Source of the DNA: Haemaphysalis longicornis
Taxonomy: Eukaryota > Arthropoda > Arachnida > Ixodida > Ixodidae
Reading direction: 5' to 3'
Assembly (NCBI GenBank): GCA_013339765.2
Contig: CM023448.1
Location: 279,369,717-279,433,716, forward strand
DNA length: 64,000 nucleotides
Below, piece after piece: positions 1 to 9,980 of this stretch. The notes beneath the pieces are model-generated. The model did no database searches. It had not been told where the DNA came from and saw only the letters and a list, made by a program, of their open reading frames with translations. The stretch's first letter is position 1, and every line of letters begins with the position of its first letter. The translations under genes and the position numbers were made by a program.

Positions 1-527
1 ACGGTAACACTAGAGCGTGGAATATCTAACTTGACGGGGATTTAAGTTTGTACGCGCGCAGTGGGTGCACGAAAACTTTATGGTCATTGCATGAAATGCA
101 AAAACAATGCGCTTCGTTAACGTGCTCAAAATTCTTCGTGGGGTCACTTAGCGGCATCGATGACGATAGTGCCCGAAACCGTGCGCTGGCATGTTAGCCC
201 TTAGAGGCTAAGATAGCTTTTTTTTTTTTTTTTCGAATGAGATAGCGTTTTTAGAGCGAAAGCTCTATTACTCCGGTACGAACCCAGAACGCGCCTCGCT
301 CCGTCAATCTGACCTTCAAGCTCAGCCAAGGTCAAGCCAGCGCCTCGTGCAGTTGTGGAATGTCGAACTCCGTTACGTGCACAGCACATGGTGTATTCGC
401 AGCTCCAAGTCCGTGGCAAAACAAGAAAACCGGTGCGAGAAGGCTCGTGCCGCAACTTTCCCTTTCTCCCGTGAAGAGATGTTTTGATGCAGCGACGCGT
501 GTTTCACAGGGACAGAGTGTACCTGTA
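1..527. other. No gene recognised; left edge
   Basis: I see no coding signal here. There is a poly-T run near 219-233 and three short overlapping chance frames. The right end (about 470-527) resembles the sequence upstream of the second copy of the dispersed repeat near 6330-6390, so it may be the left half of a repeat split by the MITE that follows. Confidence 0.5.
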
Positions 528-1432
528 TACAGGGTGTCCCAGCTATCATGCACCAAGATTTAAAAAAAAGAGTAAAGGCGTAACTCGAAAGAAAACAGGT
601 GCATAATGTTTGCAGTACTGTGAAGAAGCGGACAGTATTTTTTCTTTAATGAGACTTAATTAACTAATTGTAATTAATTATATAACTCGAGAAATACTGT
701 CCTAATCACTAAAGTGTCAATGAGGCACTTGTAGGTAACCACGAGGGGCATCTAACTGCGGTATTTTCAGCGATGAACTAATTGCGTACACATTTATTCT
801 GACTGATAAAGGAAACCCGCGAAATATGAACAATACCACGTGACGGCGCCTCCGCGCGCACCGTAAAGCAACGCCCTCAAACAGGCTGCCTCTGAGTTAG
901 CCAGAATGAAATAGACAAAAAAAAAGAAAGAAGAAATCACGACCGAGTTTGTTCCTTATCTGCACACGCGTCCCGCTAATCTTGCTGCTGCTGCTCCTTC
1001 CATGCATGCTATTATCAAGGTGATGCGCTGTCTCTTCGGGCGGGTAACACGCGAAGCAGGTGCTTTCAATCAGCTTTGTTTGGGGACGCTGCTTTACAAT
1101 GCGCGCGTAAGCGTCGTCACGTGCTATTTTTCATATTTCGCGGGTTTCCTTTATCAGTGAGAATAAATGAGTACGCAATTAGTTTGTCGCTGAAAATAGC
1201 GCAGTTAGATGCCCCTCGTGGTTACCTACAAGTGCCTCATTGACACTTTAGTGATTAGGACAGTATTTCCCGAGTTAGATAATTAATTACAATTAATTAA
1301 TTAAGTCTCATTAACGAAAAAATTACTCTCCGCTTCTTCACAGTACTGCAAACATTATGCACTAGGTTTTCTTATAGTTACGCAATTTCTCTTTTTTTAA
1401 ATCTTGGTGCATGATAGCTGGGACACCCTGTA
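528..1432. mobile_element. Foldback MITE with TA target (mariner-type), 905 bp
   Basis: Long terminal inverted repeats of about 300 bp face each other, 528-830 against 1126-1432. Both ends read TACAGGGTGTCCCAGCTATC. The flanking dinucleotide TA (526-527 and 1433-1434) is the target duplication expected of the Tc1/mariner group. The roughly 300-bp centre carries no transposase frame, so the element must have been moved in trans. The arms differ at scattered sites, which suggests moderate age. A related copy of the surrounding repeat near 6370-6400 lacks this insertion. Confidence 0.85.
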
Positions 1433-1434
1433 TA

Positions 1435-1620
1435 ATGCACTCTGCCTCGATGAAACACTGAATCATGTGAAGCGTATCCAAGGTCGCTCCAGCGGCAGCG
1501 CCGAAATTGTCGTTGGGTTGGAGCAGACGACGTCGGGACAGCTGGATCACGCGGTATTTCGATCAAAATGAGAAGCCTTTCAGTGCGGACTCTGTGCTGG
1601 GAAGACTCAACGGTGATAGA
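1435..1620 (+). repeat. Dispersed repeat, copy A
   Basis: This segment aligns with 6393-6600. Both share the phrase CCTCGATGAAACAC near the start, a GTCGTTTG/GTCGTTGG block and a TTTCGATCAAAATGA/TTTTGATCGAGATGA block. The MITE interrupts the left part of this copy. No coding function is evident. The family was not identified. Confidence 0.6.
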
Positions 1621-2530
1621 ACCCCGGAGCCTATGAGGGCGAGGGAAACTCTCAGATCACTTACATGGAACAAGCACTTCAGCATCGGTGCTCAGCAAAC
1701 CTGCGGAAGAGCTTAGGTATTTTTTTTTTTTTTGTGAATTCCTGTACCAGAAGGTTGAAGAACTGCCGAGGCGGCTTGTTGAAGCAACCGCACGGAGCAA
1801 CCGTGGGTAGAATTAAAAACACTACCCCCCCCCCCCCCCAAAAAAAAAAAAAAAGAAGAAGAAAAAACACCTTGGTAAGTAACCACTGATTTGTACAAGC
1901 AACTGAGGGAATAAAACGAGGCCAAGCCGGCTTACGAGTTATAACGTTATAACGCTGTCATCGTCTTCGTTATTTGGGGAGTGAAATGTTCGTAAGAACC
2001 TGCAGCTTCTAAGGCAAACAGCGCCGGAGACGTCCAGCCACGTAAGATGTGGATTCCTGGCCACTGGTCCTCCCGGTGAGGCAGCAGTTTGAGGGATCCT
2101 CGCAGCAGAGCGCGCGCTCGCACCCGCGCCGTCGGAAGCGCCCTGGCGCCGGGGACAAGGCACGTCGGAGGCCTTTGTTTGGCTTCCGCGTTCCTCCGCA
2201 TTCTTTCGCTATCCTTTCCCGCCACCCCAGCACGTACCAGTCAGGGGTTTTTTCTTGTTCTTTTTTTTTTTTTTTGCTTTCCTTCTCACTGTGTCTTTCA
2301 CTCCGTTCTCTTAGAAAATCGTGGCGTCTGCGAAAGCGAGAGTTGTCGACTGCTAAAAAGTACTGCAGTTTACAATTACCGCTTGCTGCTATAGGTGCCC
2401 GTTTTCAGTTTATCCTACCGGATAACAGCAGCAGCGCTTTGAAAAAGAACTCAACATACCTCTTATGCATTTCAAGTCTCTGAACGCCTTCTTTTTGCGT
2501 GCGTCCAAGCGGACCTGTGCATAGTGCCGC
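1621..2530. other. Low-complexity, gene-free stretch
   Basis: The stretch holds poly-T runs (near 1720 and 2258-2272) and a C-run followed by an A-run (about 1826-1866). The frames running through it are explained by these homopolymers. I recognise no gene. Confidence 0.5.
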
Positions 2531-2607
2531 GAGTAATTGTAATTATAATCAATTACAATTACACAAGTAAACAAGTAATTGTAAACAAGTAATTGTAATC
2601 AATTACG
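2531..2607. repeat. AT-rich tandem repeat, GTAATTGTAA unit
   Basis: Repeated GTAATTGTAA and AATTACAATTAC phrases alternate, so the tract is partly self-complementary. It is simple-sequence DNA with no gene. Confidence 0.7.
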
Positions 2608-2980
2608 TATTCTGTAGCTTTGCAATGCTTGGACTACTACTTACGCTGTAGCAATCATAGGAGTTCTTTATTCTACTTCACCACTCTTAATTCGATGTTT
2701 TATTACTGTCGCATATATAATAGGAAAGCTTATCTTTTTCCATGTAGCAACTGAAAAAACTGCGAGTTGAAGAATAACTGCTGCATCTTGTTTTCGACTA
2801 CGGATTGTCACCACCCGTGTTTGAACTTCAGTTGTGAGACTATTCGCACTTTCCAGCAACGGTGGTGCCGCCGCGCGCCTTTTTTTCGAAGCTGTTTGTA
2901 GATGATCGGCGTCCCGGGTGAAGGCAGCCGGAGCGTTCGGAAACGTGGGGATTGAGACCGCAAAACCGAAAAGCAATCGA

Positions 2981-3168
2981 ATGTGCTGTGCACCGCAGTA
3001 TAGAAATCGCTCAGTGCCGGGAAAAGTCAGTGTTCATGCCTTTCCTAGAGATAAAAAAAGCCTGAAAGGTTTGGATAACTATGCTCCGCATTAGGTGTCA
3101 GCAACACAATGGGGTCTGCAGTAGTCACTTCACGAAAGCTGACTTCTTCTGGAGCAATATCCGTAAGT
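2981..3168 (+). pseudogene. Broken THAP zinc-finger exon with splice donor
   Basis: A methionine at 2981 starts a THAP-like N-terminus: Cys-Cys-Ala-Pro-Gln, then the conserved HAFPRD (His-x-Phe-Pro-x-Asp) stretch, and after a frame change VWITMLRI (the family tryptophan) and CSSHFTKADF (the C-x2-H pair plus the F-T-x-x-D-F tail). THAP domains bind DNA through a C2CH zinc site and occur in host regulators and in P-element-type transposases. Two defects are visible: tyrosine stands where the second zinc Cys should be, and a one-base shift near 3068 leads to a stop in the first frame at 3092-3094. A consensus donor GTAAGT follows at 3163. No downstream exon was recognised, so this is either an isolated host pseudo-exon or a relic of a THAP transposon. 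Confidence 0.65.
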
Positions 3169-3818
3169 TTAGTTCGCTCTCTCGTTATTGATGGTGTCTT
3201 TCTCGTGCAAGTTGAGTCTGTCATTTATTAATAGATTCTCTGCAGCCACTGAAACCGCGGTTGAAAAAAGGCGCCGTGCCGCCACATAACATTCCTATGC
3301 GCACGCACGAGAAGAAAGTGAAGCCAAGAACCAACAGGAGAACGTCATTGTTCTTTCATTAACGTGCTGGTTTCTTTTAATAAATGCTGCATTCCAGTTG
3401 CATTTTGTGCTTTGTTGGGTTGTTCGCGCTTCGTTCTCTTTTTAGCATTATGTGTGATTACTGTTTTGAATTTGCTGCTTTTTTCTTCATCAAACCCCCC
3501 ACAGGAGTGGACGATGTAGGTATTTGTAATAAATAAATAAACTTGTTACTGCGGCATCGTAGTTTCCGACCACGCGCTGAAAACACAGCACAGCTGATGT
3601 AACAGGCCCTGCCGAAGAGGCGTCAGCGTTTGATATTTAGTTTCGGTATTGTTATTATTACCTGTAACCTGCATAAACGCCGTTGTATCTTTCCTTGTAA
3701 AAACAGCCAACAAAATTATAATTTGCTCGCATTATTCGCACTTAACCCGACACAATTGCGCAAGTGGCAATAACAAAAGCTGAATCCTCGGTTGCGTCTA
3801 CCGAGCTCTGCTTGGCGC
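3169..3818. other. Gene-free stretch with polyadenylation-like motif
   Basis: There is no coding signal. Overlapping AATAAATAAATAAA at about 3529-3542 could be an old polyadenylation signal, possibly the tail of the element or gene that supplied the THAP exon, but nothing links the two. Confidence 0.35.
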
Positions 3819-4232
3819 CTAATAAATATTCGTAAGGTGTGCTTGAACAATTTTGCGAGCATGGATGGAAGTGCAGCATCCTTTATAGAACCTGCAGTGC
3901 CAACAAACGTTCACGCAGTCCGGTTGGCTGGGGACGCCATTCGGTTGCAGGCACAATCCCTCGATGCTCAGCATGTCATCGGGGGCCTCCCTGATACCGC
4001 AAAACACCGAGTGGCTGGCGTTAGAGACTGCTTCGCCTTCGGCAAAGCACCTGCGTGTCTCATCGGCAAGGGAAAAGATGGTGTGAAGAGACACTAATGG
4101 GCCCGGATCGGCTTTTTCCTCCAGACGCGCGCGCTTACGCGACGTCCCGATCATCGTCCCGCCCTCCATTTTGGATACCCCGTCGCGCCACCTATATTCG
4201 CTGGAAAGTGCGAATAAATAATCAACCACCAC
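3819..4232 (-). pseudogene. Unrecognised 137-codon open frame, possible repeat relic
   Basis: The frame starts with ATG inside a CG-rich block and holds a basic patch (SRKRARLEEK) followed by a Cys pattern CVNVCWHC near its end. A neighbouring frame continues plausibly after that point. Cys-rich pairs of this kind occur upstream of helicase regions in some Helitron-like elements, but I cannot match the family. The frame may be open by chance; a host exon is not excluded. Confidence 0.2.
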
Positions 4233-4497
4233 TCATCGCTCCCAGCCACTTCATGCAAGTCAGACTTAAGGGCTGGAGAAAAGCCTCTTAATGGTGTTAC
4301 TGGCGAATCAGCTCTTTCGTGTCGATCACAATGATTTACTTAAGGCTTTGTGTAGTTTTGAAGCAATTAGATACAAAAAGTCAATGCCCTTCCACTCTGT
4401 AAAGGATGACCTGCGAAGCTTGACGCCGTCCACGGAGTGCACAAAACAAAACACTCGTTCACTGAGGACATATGACAGGACTCATTAGACCGTTTGA

Positions 4498-4830
4498 CGT
4501 CCACCTTTAAACCTCCCGCCACCACAATGAACATGTCATAAGTGAGGGCATGAAACCTAGTGAGGGCATGAAACCTATGAAACTCCTCCCTCCACTCCCA
4601 ACCCGTGCACGCATAAACCGGGCACCGGTTATGTGCGCGTGCTTAGAAGTGAACGGTATCGTCGAAAATATCGCTCTATTTTTGCTTACGTCGTGGTTCC
4701 AAGCGGGCAAGTTGCGGTTCATTCAGGAGGGATTCGCAGCCACTCGACGAGGTGGAACTTGAGGCGGCAACGGCGGCGGCTTTCCGTTGTTTTCGCGCCC
4801 ATTCGTGCTTATGTTCGGGACGACGCTTCT
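4498..4830 (+). repeat. Direct duplication, unit 1
   Basis: This aligns with 5038-5395 in the same orientation. Shared anchors are ACCCGTGCACGCATAAACCGG, GGATTCGCAGC/TTACTCG and CGCCCATTCGTG. The spacing is about 540 bp. Unit 1 also carries a small internal repeat of GTGAGGGCATGAAACCTA (about 4541-4577). Confidence 0.75.
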
Positions 4831-5037
4831 TATATTCCTTCAAGCGAACGACATGCGTCCGTCCCATAGCGAGTTAAAACCTGGAAGGCCTCGAGCTCTA
4901 TTCTAGCAGACAAATCCGTGCCTGCCCGTTTCCCTCCCCCATCGTAGGCATCTTACTGTCTGTGTAACACACCAACCCAGACCAAACAGCTTCATTACGG
5001 GAAACAGCTGACAGGGCGCATTGAGCCATGAGACTTC

Positions 5038-5395
5038 CACGTTTAAATATCCCACCTGCGCAACGGGCATGTCATCGGTGGAGGCATGAAGCCCAGCTGT
5101 GCGTGCACGCCCCCCTCCTTCCACCCCAACCCGTGCACGCATAAACCGGAAGCAGGTGATGGGCGCACACTTGGGCGTGAAATACACCCGCGAAAATGTC
5201 GCTCGGAAAGCTTTTCAAGCTGAAGAATTATGTGCTCACGCCGGCGTTCCAACCGGGCAAGTTGCTTTTAAACCTGGGGGGATTCGCAGTTACTCGGCGA
5301 GGTGGAATTTAGCGGCAACAGCAGCGGGTATACATGTTAGGCATCGGCGGATTTCGGTCGGTTTTACGCCCATTCGTGGTTCTCCGCAATAATCT
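5038..5395 (+). repeat. Direct duplication, unit 2
   Basis: Second, diverged copy of 4498-4830. The two units read similarly in one frame (GGIRSHSTRWNL against GGIRSYSARWNL), but indels break the rest and no known domain appears. Confidence 0.75.
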
Positions 5396-5552
5396 GATAA
5401 CGGCGCTGCCGCTGCTGTCAGCCGATTGCGCAACCTGTAAAAGAGGCATCGTTGGTGAGCGGGGCATAACAGTTGTGGATGACGGTCGGCCGTGGCGAGG
5501 AGGAGCCCCGTATAGCGGTGCCGAGTAAATCGGCTTCACCGGGATGAAAACT

Positions 5553-5578
5553 GGGGGGGGGGGGGGGGGGGGGGGGGG
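5553..5578 (+). repeat. Poly-G run of 26
   Basis: An uninterrupted run of 26 G could form a quadruplex on this strand. Its length in the assembly is likely to be uncertain. Confidence 0.9.
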
Positions 5579-5584
5579 TAGACA

Positions 5585-5960
5585 TACTCCTTCGCAGTAC
5601 AAAATGCTCCCGTGCACTCCGTACAGGTGATTATACAGAGAAGCTGTAACGTGCGGCCTGTATTTACTCGTGTTACTCCTTTTAAATGGTTCAGTAAAGA
5701 CTTTCTCATAATACGTTTCGTGCTTCTGGCATTTCCTTTTGTTCCCGTCCCTGCTCGCGGCCTCGCTAATCGTAAGCCGCCTGCTCCTCGGGAGTACGTA
5801 GACGCGTGACCTACCCATTCTGAAGTTACGGGCGGCCGGCATTTGCCATTGACATGTGACGCTGCCCCTCCCGCACCGCCGTTGTCGCTTGAGCTGTGCT
5901 TCGCGTAGATGCGAAAGTGTAGCTACGTCATCTCTCCCGCACTCTCTCCCGCGTGTTTTT
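5585..5960 (-). repeat. Arg-rich repeat element, inverted copy
   Basis: On the minus strand this aligns with 7790-8145 on the plus strand over about 350 bp. The minus-strand ATG at 5818 starts a Met-Gly-Arg peptide like that of the plus copy, but frameshifts and stops break it (RTPEEQAAYD is still readable in a second frame). The family looks like the tick-type short repeat that encodes Gly-Arg-Pro...Arg-rich peptides. Its function is unknown. Confidence 0.65.
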
Positions 5961-5974
5961 TTTCTTTCGCGCAT

Positions 5975-6065
5975 GCTCCTGACGTTGCGCCTGAGGAGTT
6001 TCCTGCGTACATGGGACCTCCGAATGTTCCTTTCGCCTAGCCATATCAAACTTCGCTTTAAAATG
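5975..6065 (-). repeat. Repeat segment, inverted partner of 6626-6710
   Basis: TACATGGGACCTCCGAATGT and the block up to CTTTAAAAT match the reverse complement of 6626-6710. It lies next to the Arg-rich repeat and is probably its 5' portion. Confidence 0.6.
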
Positions 6066-6385
6066 TTGTAGCAGAGGGGATAACCGCACCCGGTACGGCA
6101 CCCGGTACACTGTCGGTACAACTGCGCGTGCGCACAACCGGTTGCGCCGCATCTGCGCACGCGCAGTGGCTCCGAAAGTCCCTTGCCGAAGAAAGTGGCA
6201 AGGTACCAGCTTGCTTCCTGCTTTATTCATGCGTTCTTCTTTCCTACTGAGGGGAAAAAGCAACCCGTTATGTTGAAATATGGTCTAAAAAGACAAGTTA
6301 GGCTTTTGCGCATGTTTTGTCAACGCACTTTGTAACAGTTCGCGGCAAAGTTCGCTGCAGCGTCAAACGAGTCAGAGTGCGTTAT

Positions 6386-6600
6386 CGCTAGCGATAATGC
6401 ATTTGGCCTCGATGAAACACCGATTCACGAGGAGCGGCTCCGAGGATCGCACCAACGGCGTCGCCAAAACGTCGTTTGGTGGGAGCAGGAGTGCAGGCAG
6501 CTGAGGAGGGATCGTATGGAATTTTGATCGAGATGAAAGGCAACACCCTTGCGAGGCAGGGCAGGCAGGAGACGTCTTTCGACATTTGCAGCGAAGCAAG
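6386..6600 (+). repeat. Dispersed repeat, copy B (without MITE)
   Basis: Homologous to 1435-1620. The phrase CAGAGTGCG...TAATGCATT at 6372-6400 parallels the two flanks of the MITE at 528-1432 (CAGAGTGTA...TA / TAATGCACT), so this copy appears to keep the unoccupied target site. Confidence 0.55.
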
Positions 6601-6625
6601 CAGATGCGCTGGCAAATTTTAAACC

Positions 6626-6710
6626 CAAGCTATTGCCAGGAGAAAGGGAAATCCGGCGGTCCCATGTGCGCGAAAAGCTCCTCCGGCGCAAGCCCATGCT
6701 CCTATGCAAA
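6626..6710 (+). repeat. Repeat segment, inverted partner of 5975-6065
   Basis: Shares CCCATGTGCGCGAAAAGCTC and neighbouring sequence with the reverse complement of 5975-6065. It ends in an A24 run (6708-6731), suggesting insertion by retroposition or an expanded A-tract. Confidence 0.55.
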
Positions 6711-6731
6711 AAAAAAAAAAAAAAAAAAAAA
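6708..6731 (+). repeat. Poly-A run of 24
   Basis: Uninterrupted A-run directly after the inverted repeat segment. Confidence 0.9.
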
Positions 6732-7049
6732 CGTGTGGATGAGAAGTAGAAGCAGGGGGAGAGAGAACACCACCATTTCCCATAGGCAGCCGTGAGAAGA
6801 AAAAAACTCGCAAAACAGTTCTCTCGGCAGCTCGCGCGCCTTCCGCTTCCATGGACCAGCGTTGCCTGTGTGTGGCGGGCTGTTAACATCGCTCAGCGCG
6901 GTGTGTGCCGCTGCGTAGTAGTGCAACGTTTGTCGCCGTCTGCTCAATTTTTGCATAACTTTCAACTGTTTCAATCCCATGCTGCGATGCCTTTTAAAGG
7001 GGCCCTAAATAGGCTTCCGAAAGTTGCCATTTCAATTGCGCAATCGCTT

Positions 7050-7073
7050 GAGAGAGAGAGAGAGAGAGAGAGA
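7050..7073 (+). repeat. (GA)n microsatellite
   Basis: About twelve GA units followed by AAATAACTTTATTATG. The sequence before it (from about 6989, TTTTAAAGGGGCCCTAAAT) resembles one end of a TTAA-target element whose other end I could not find. Confidence 0.8.
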
Positions 7074-7351
7074 AATAACTTTATTATGTTTGTTGGGTAG
7101 TTGGACGTGGTGGAGGCGACGAGATCGGCAGCAGAGACGGAGAAGCGACTCAATGCGTTGGTGCGAGCTTCCTTTAATTATAACTCCTAGCGCATGCGCA
7201 AGGCGCACACATGGCCACTACACGTGCCGTGGGCGGAGTGCACAGCGGCACAAGAGGTCGCGTGACGCTATCACGTGTCATTCAGCGTGAACGCAGGGGT
7301 AAACCCGCAGGTGTGCTCGGTGAGTGCACCGTCTGTCTCCTCCATCTCCGC

Positions 7352-7433
7352 GTGTGCTCGTAGTTCAATCGGTAACACAACGGGCTCTCGCTCCGTTTCT
7401 CTATTCGTTCCAGGTTCGATTCCTAACGGTGCC
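7352..7433 (+). ncRNA. tRNA-like sequence, probably a pseudogene or SINE head
   Basis: A D-arm-like TAGTTCAATCGGTAA, an anticodon-arm-like ACGGG-CTCTCGC-TCCGT hairpin (CTC would be the anticodon) and a B-box-like GGTTCGATTCC occur in tRNA order. The acceptor strands do not pair and the T stem is imperfect, so a functional tRNA is unlikely. Confidence 0.3.
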
Positions 7434-7789
7434 AGTAACTTCTTCTATTTGTTCGCGGGAGTTTTCAGTTTGACACCAACGGTCGCGAAAGAACCCTTGG
7501 GAGGTAGAGGCAAAACGCTTCGCTTTAAAAACAAAACACAACACACACGCAAGCACTGCAACCGCTAACTTAACGCCAAACCACTGCGGTTCATTGGGTA
7601 ACGCACGGAAACCGAACAGAGGAACGGAAAGAACGGAGCACTTAACAGCTCAGCATGGCGGTTGCGGCGTTCGCTTCATATACGGCGCTAGCGTCCGGTC
7701 AGCTAAAAAGCAAAATGGCGGCGCCCACTTCTAGAAAGGAAAATGGCGTATAAGCTCCACTCTCGCATCTACCGACGCTGAAACGGCGC

Positions 7790-8145
7790 ATCGGAGGGAG
7801 CGGAAAAGTCCCTCTCAGAGCTAGTGCGCGCGAAGCACAGCTCAAGCGACAACGGCGGGCAGGGGCTGTGGCGGTGCGTCACCGTGGCGATGGCAAACGC
7901 CGGACGCATGCTACATCGAAATGGGTAGGCCACGCGTCAGACATACTGCCGAGGAGCAGGCAGCTTACGATCAGCGACGCCGCGAGCGAAATAAAATGCC
8001 ACGAGCACGCAACGTATTATGGGAAAGACTTTAATGAACCACAAGGGGCAACGCACAGGTTGGCCACCGGCCGCACGTTACAGCTTTGCTGTACGGATAT
8101 AGTGCCAAGGCACTATAGTACGGAGTGCATGGGCGCAATTTCTTT
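7790..8145 (+). repeat. Arg-rich repeat element, plus copy
   Basis: Plus-strand partner of 5585-5960. It carries the best-preserved version of the short frame at 7921-8034. The two copies diverge by scattered substitutions and short indels, typical of old dispersed repeats. Confidence 0.65.
7921..8034 (+). CDS. Short Arg-rich repeat peptide, 37 codons
   Basis: ATG at 7921 opens a frame beginning MGRPRVRHTAEEQAAYDQRR, continuing with more basic residues and ending at TAA (8032-8034). Gly-Arg-Pro starts followed by Arg-rich heptad-like text are familiar from highly repeated tick sequences; related text (DPAALAQEAERMRQ) occurs at 56063-56330. Whether any copy is translated is unknown. The minus copy at 5818 has the same start but is frame-broken, so this frame may survive only by youth. 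It could equally be non-coding repeat sequence. Confidence 0.3.
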   Translation: MGRPRVRHTAEEQAAYDQRRRERNKMPRARNVLWERL

Positions 8146-9589
8146 CAGTATCACCTGTTTTTGCAGTAACATCGTGCTCACGGTATGAAACCCGCAGCGG
8201 TGGCCGGGGGTCTGCGCCTCTTAGCACACCGAGTCCGATTCGCAGTATTTTTTTTTGCGAAATTGGTGAATGTGTGTTCAAGTCCACTGTACACGCTTAA
8301 CGAACCTCTAGCAACTCATTGCTGCATTACATTACTACATTACATTACCCATTACAGCGTGAATTTTCTGACACGCGGTTGTCGTGCTTAGTAATTAGCT
8401 TTGGAACATGGCGGGAGTGAAATGCATACAGCATATTTAACTGAGAACTACTTAGCTAGCCGGGCACGTACACACACTTCCCGCTAAAGAGAAATGGAAA
8501 CGATCCCTTCGCGTAGGCGGTACGGAACATGCATCTCGAACTCACGAACTTCTGAACGGCGAACATACTTACGCGCAGCGACTGCTCCGGGACGCATGCT
8601 TGCGCTCCGCTGCGGGCTATAACATCTCGGGCGTCACTCCTACGAAACATTTCGGAGAAATTACCACTGGTATGGGAGGTGAGCATGTGGTTAATAAAAG
8701 AGACACCAGGCGAAGCGGACCGATAACGCTATATGAACACATTCGGGCTGCGCGTGACTCCAAGGAAGAATTTCCCTTCGTTATCAGGTCAATCACCGCC
8801 TGCTGTATAAGGTGATAGTCATTCGGGGCGAAATTCTATAGCTTACGGCCAATTATCTCTAATGCTCTCCGAGACCCGTCGTTAGCTGCGCTATAATGGC
8901 GGTGGTGAGTCTTCGGCGTTTCCACCTGGATAAGCGTGCAAAGGGGACGCAGCAAATCTGTTCAGCCCTTCTGCGGCGGGATTGTAACTTTGTATGTGCC
9001 AGCGGCGCATGCGGCCCTGGAGGTTGTTACTCGCTCTAGCCGCCAGGTGGCGAGCGTAAACTTGAAATCAAGGCCATACTGTGACATATCGTGCATTGAT
9101 TTTTGGCATGTCTTCGCCAATACATCGACTAATCCGTGCATGCAGGGCTGAATCCTGGCACTCGTCTTTGGGGGTTGAAGGGCTAATGAGGGACGGACAA
9201 AAAATGCTTGCCAATTACTGAAACTGCCCTAGAAATTACTGAAAAGAAAAAAAAGTATCCTGATTTTCGGGGCAGCTGTACTCACGCGCGCGCATGCATA
9301 AGTTATCCCCGACGTGTACTCACTAGCGCAAAGTTTGTCACCATCCGTGAACCAGAGACGACCACAGATATCGCAAGTGGTTACCAAGGGTTGTCGGTAA
9401 CGTCGACGAAACTCCCTGCAGCGCGATTGCTCCCTGATTAAGGGGAAAGCCTTAATGTCTAATTGGTAGGCTGACCTGGCGTGGACACGAATAATGCAAA
9501 AACTCGAGTGAACCAAGGAAGGCAAGAAGCGAGCCAAAGTGATTAACGTTTCTCAAAGTTAATTATATTGATAGTAATGATTAGTGAAG
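8146..9589. other. Gene-free stretch
   Basis: No gene recognised. A near-palindrome CGCCAGGTGGCG at 9040-9051 resembles an insulator (CTCF-type) core but is short. The frame from the ATG at 8896 ends after about 50 codons without a recognisable domain. Confidence 0.4.
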
Positions 9590-9765
9590 TGTAAATAAGG
9601 TGGATTAAGGCGGATTACGGTAGATTACGATGGGACTGAGGTGAATTAAAATTGTGGTGGATTAGAATGGATAAAGGTGGGGATTAAGGTGTATTCTGAA
9701 GAAATGAAGATGGCTTACGGTGGGATTAAGTTGGATTATTGTGTGACTAAGGTGGCTTAAAATAT
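9590..9765 (+). repeat. Degenerate GGTGGATTA minisatellite
   Basis: Variants of GGTGGATTA (GGCGGATTACGG, GGTAGATTACGA, GGTGGGATTAAG and others) repeat about fifteen times with irregular spacing. The flanks at about 9540-9590 and, inverted, 9890-9980 share AAGTTAAT and TGATTAGTGA, so the array may sit inside an old inverted-repeat element. Confidence 0.7.
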
Positions 9766-9980
9766 AGTGTCTGCTATGTCGACGTGTGGGCGTGTATATA
9801 AGAGGTACCCGTCACAATAGTAAATAGTATGCCAGGCTTTCGGCTTTAAAGCACGTATGAAAACTCAAATGTCCCGAGAAATTTTTTCCAACCTAATTCA
9901 TTTATTCCACCTTGATCGCACCTTACGAATTAGTCCTATATCAATCACTAATCATTCATTAACTTGGGTAACCAGTAATC

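Noticed and set aside
7352..7433. Functional tRNA-Glu(CTC)
   Set aside because: The acceptor strands do not pair and the T stem has mismatches; kept only as a tRNA-like sequence.
9039..9054. CTCF-type insulator site
   Set aside because: A single 12-bp near-palindrome is expected by chance in a window this size; no supporting context.
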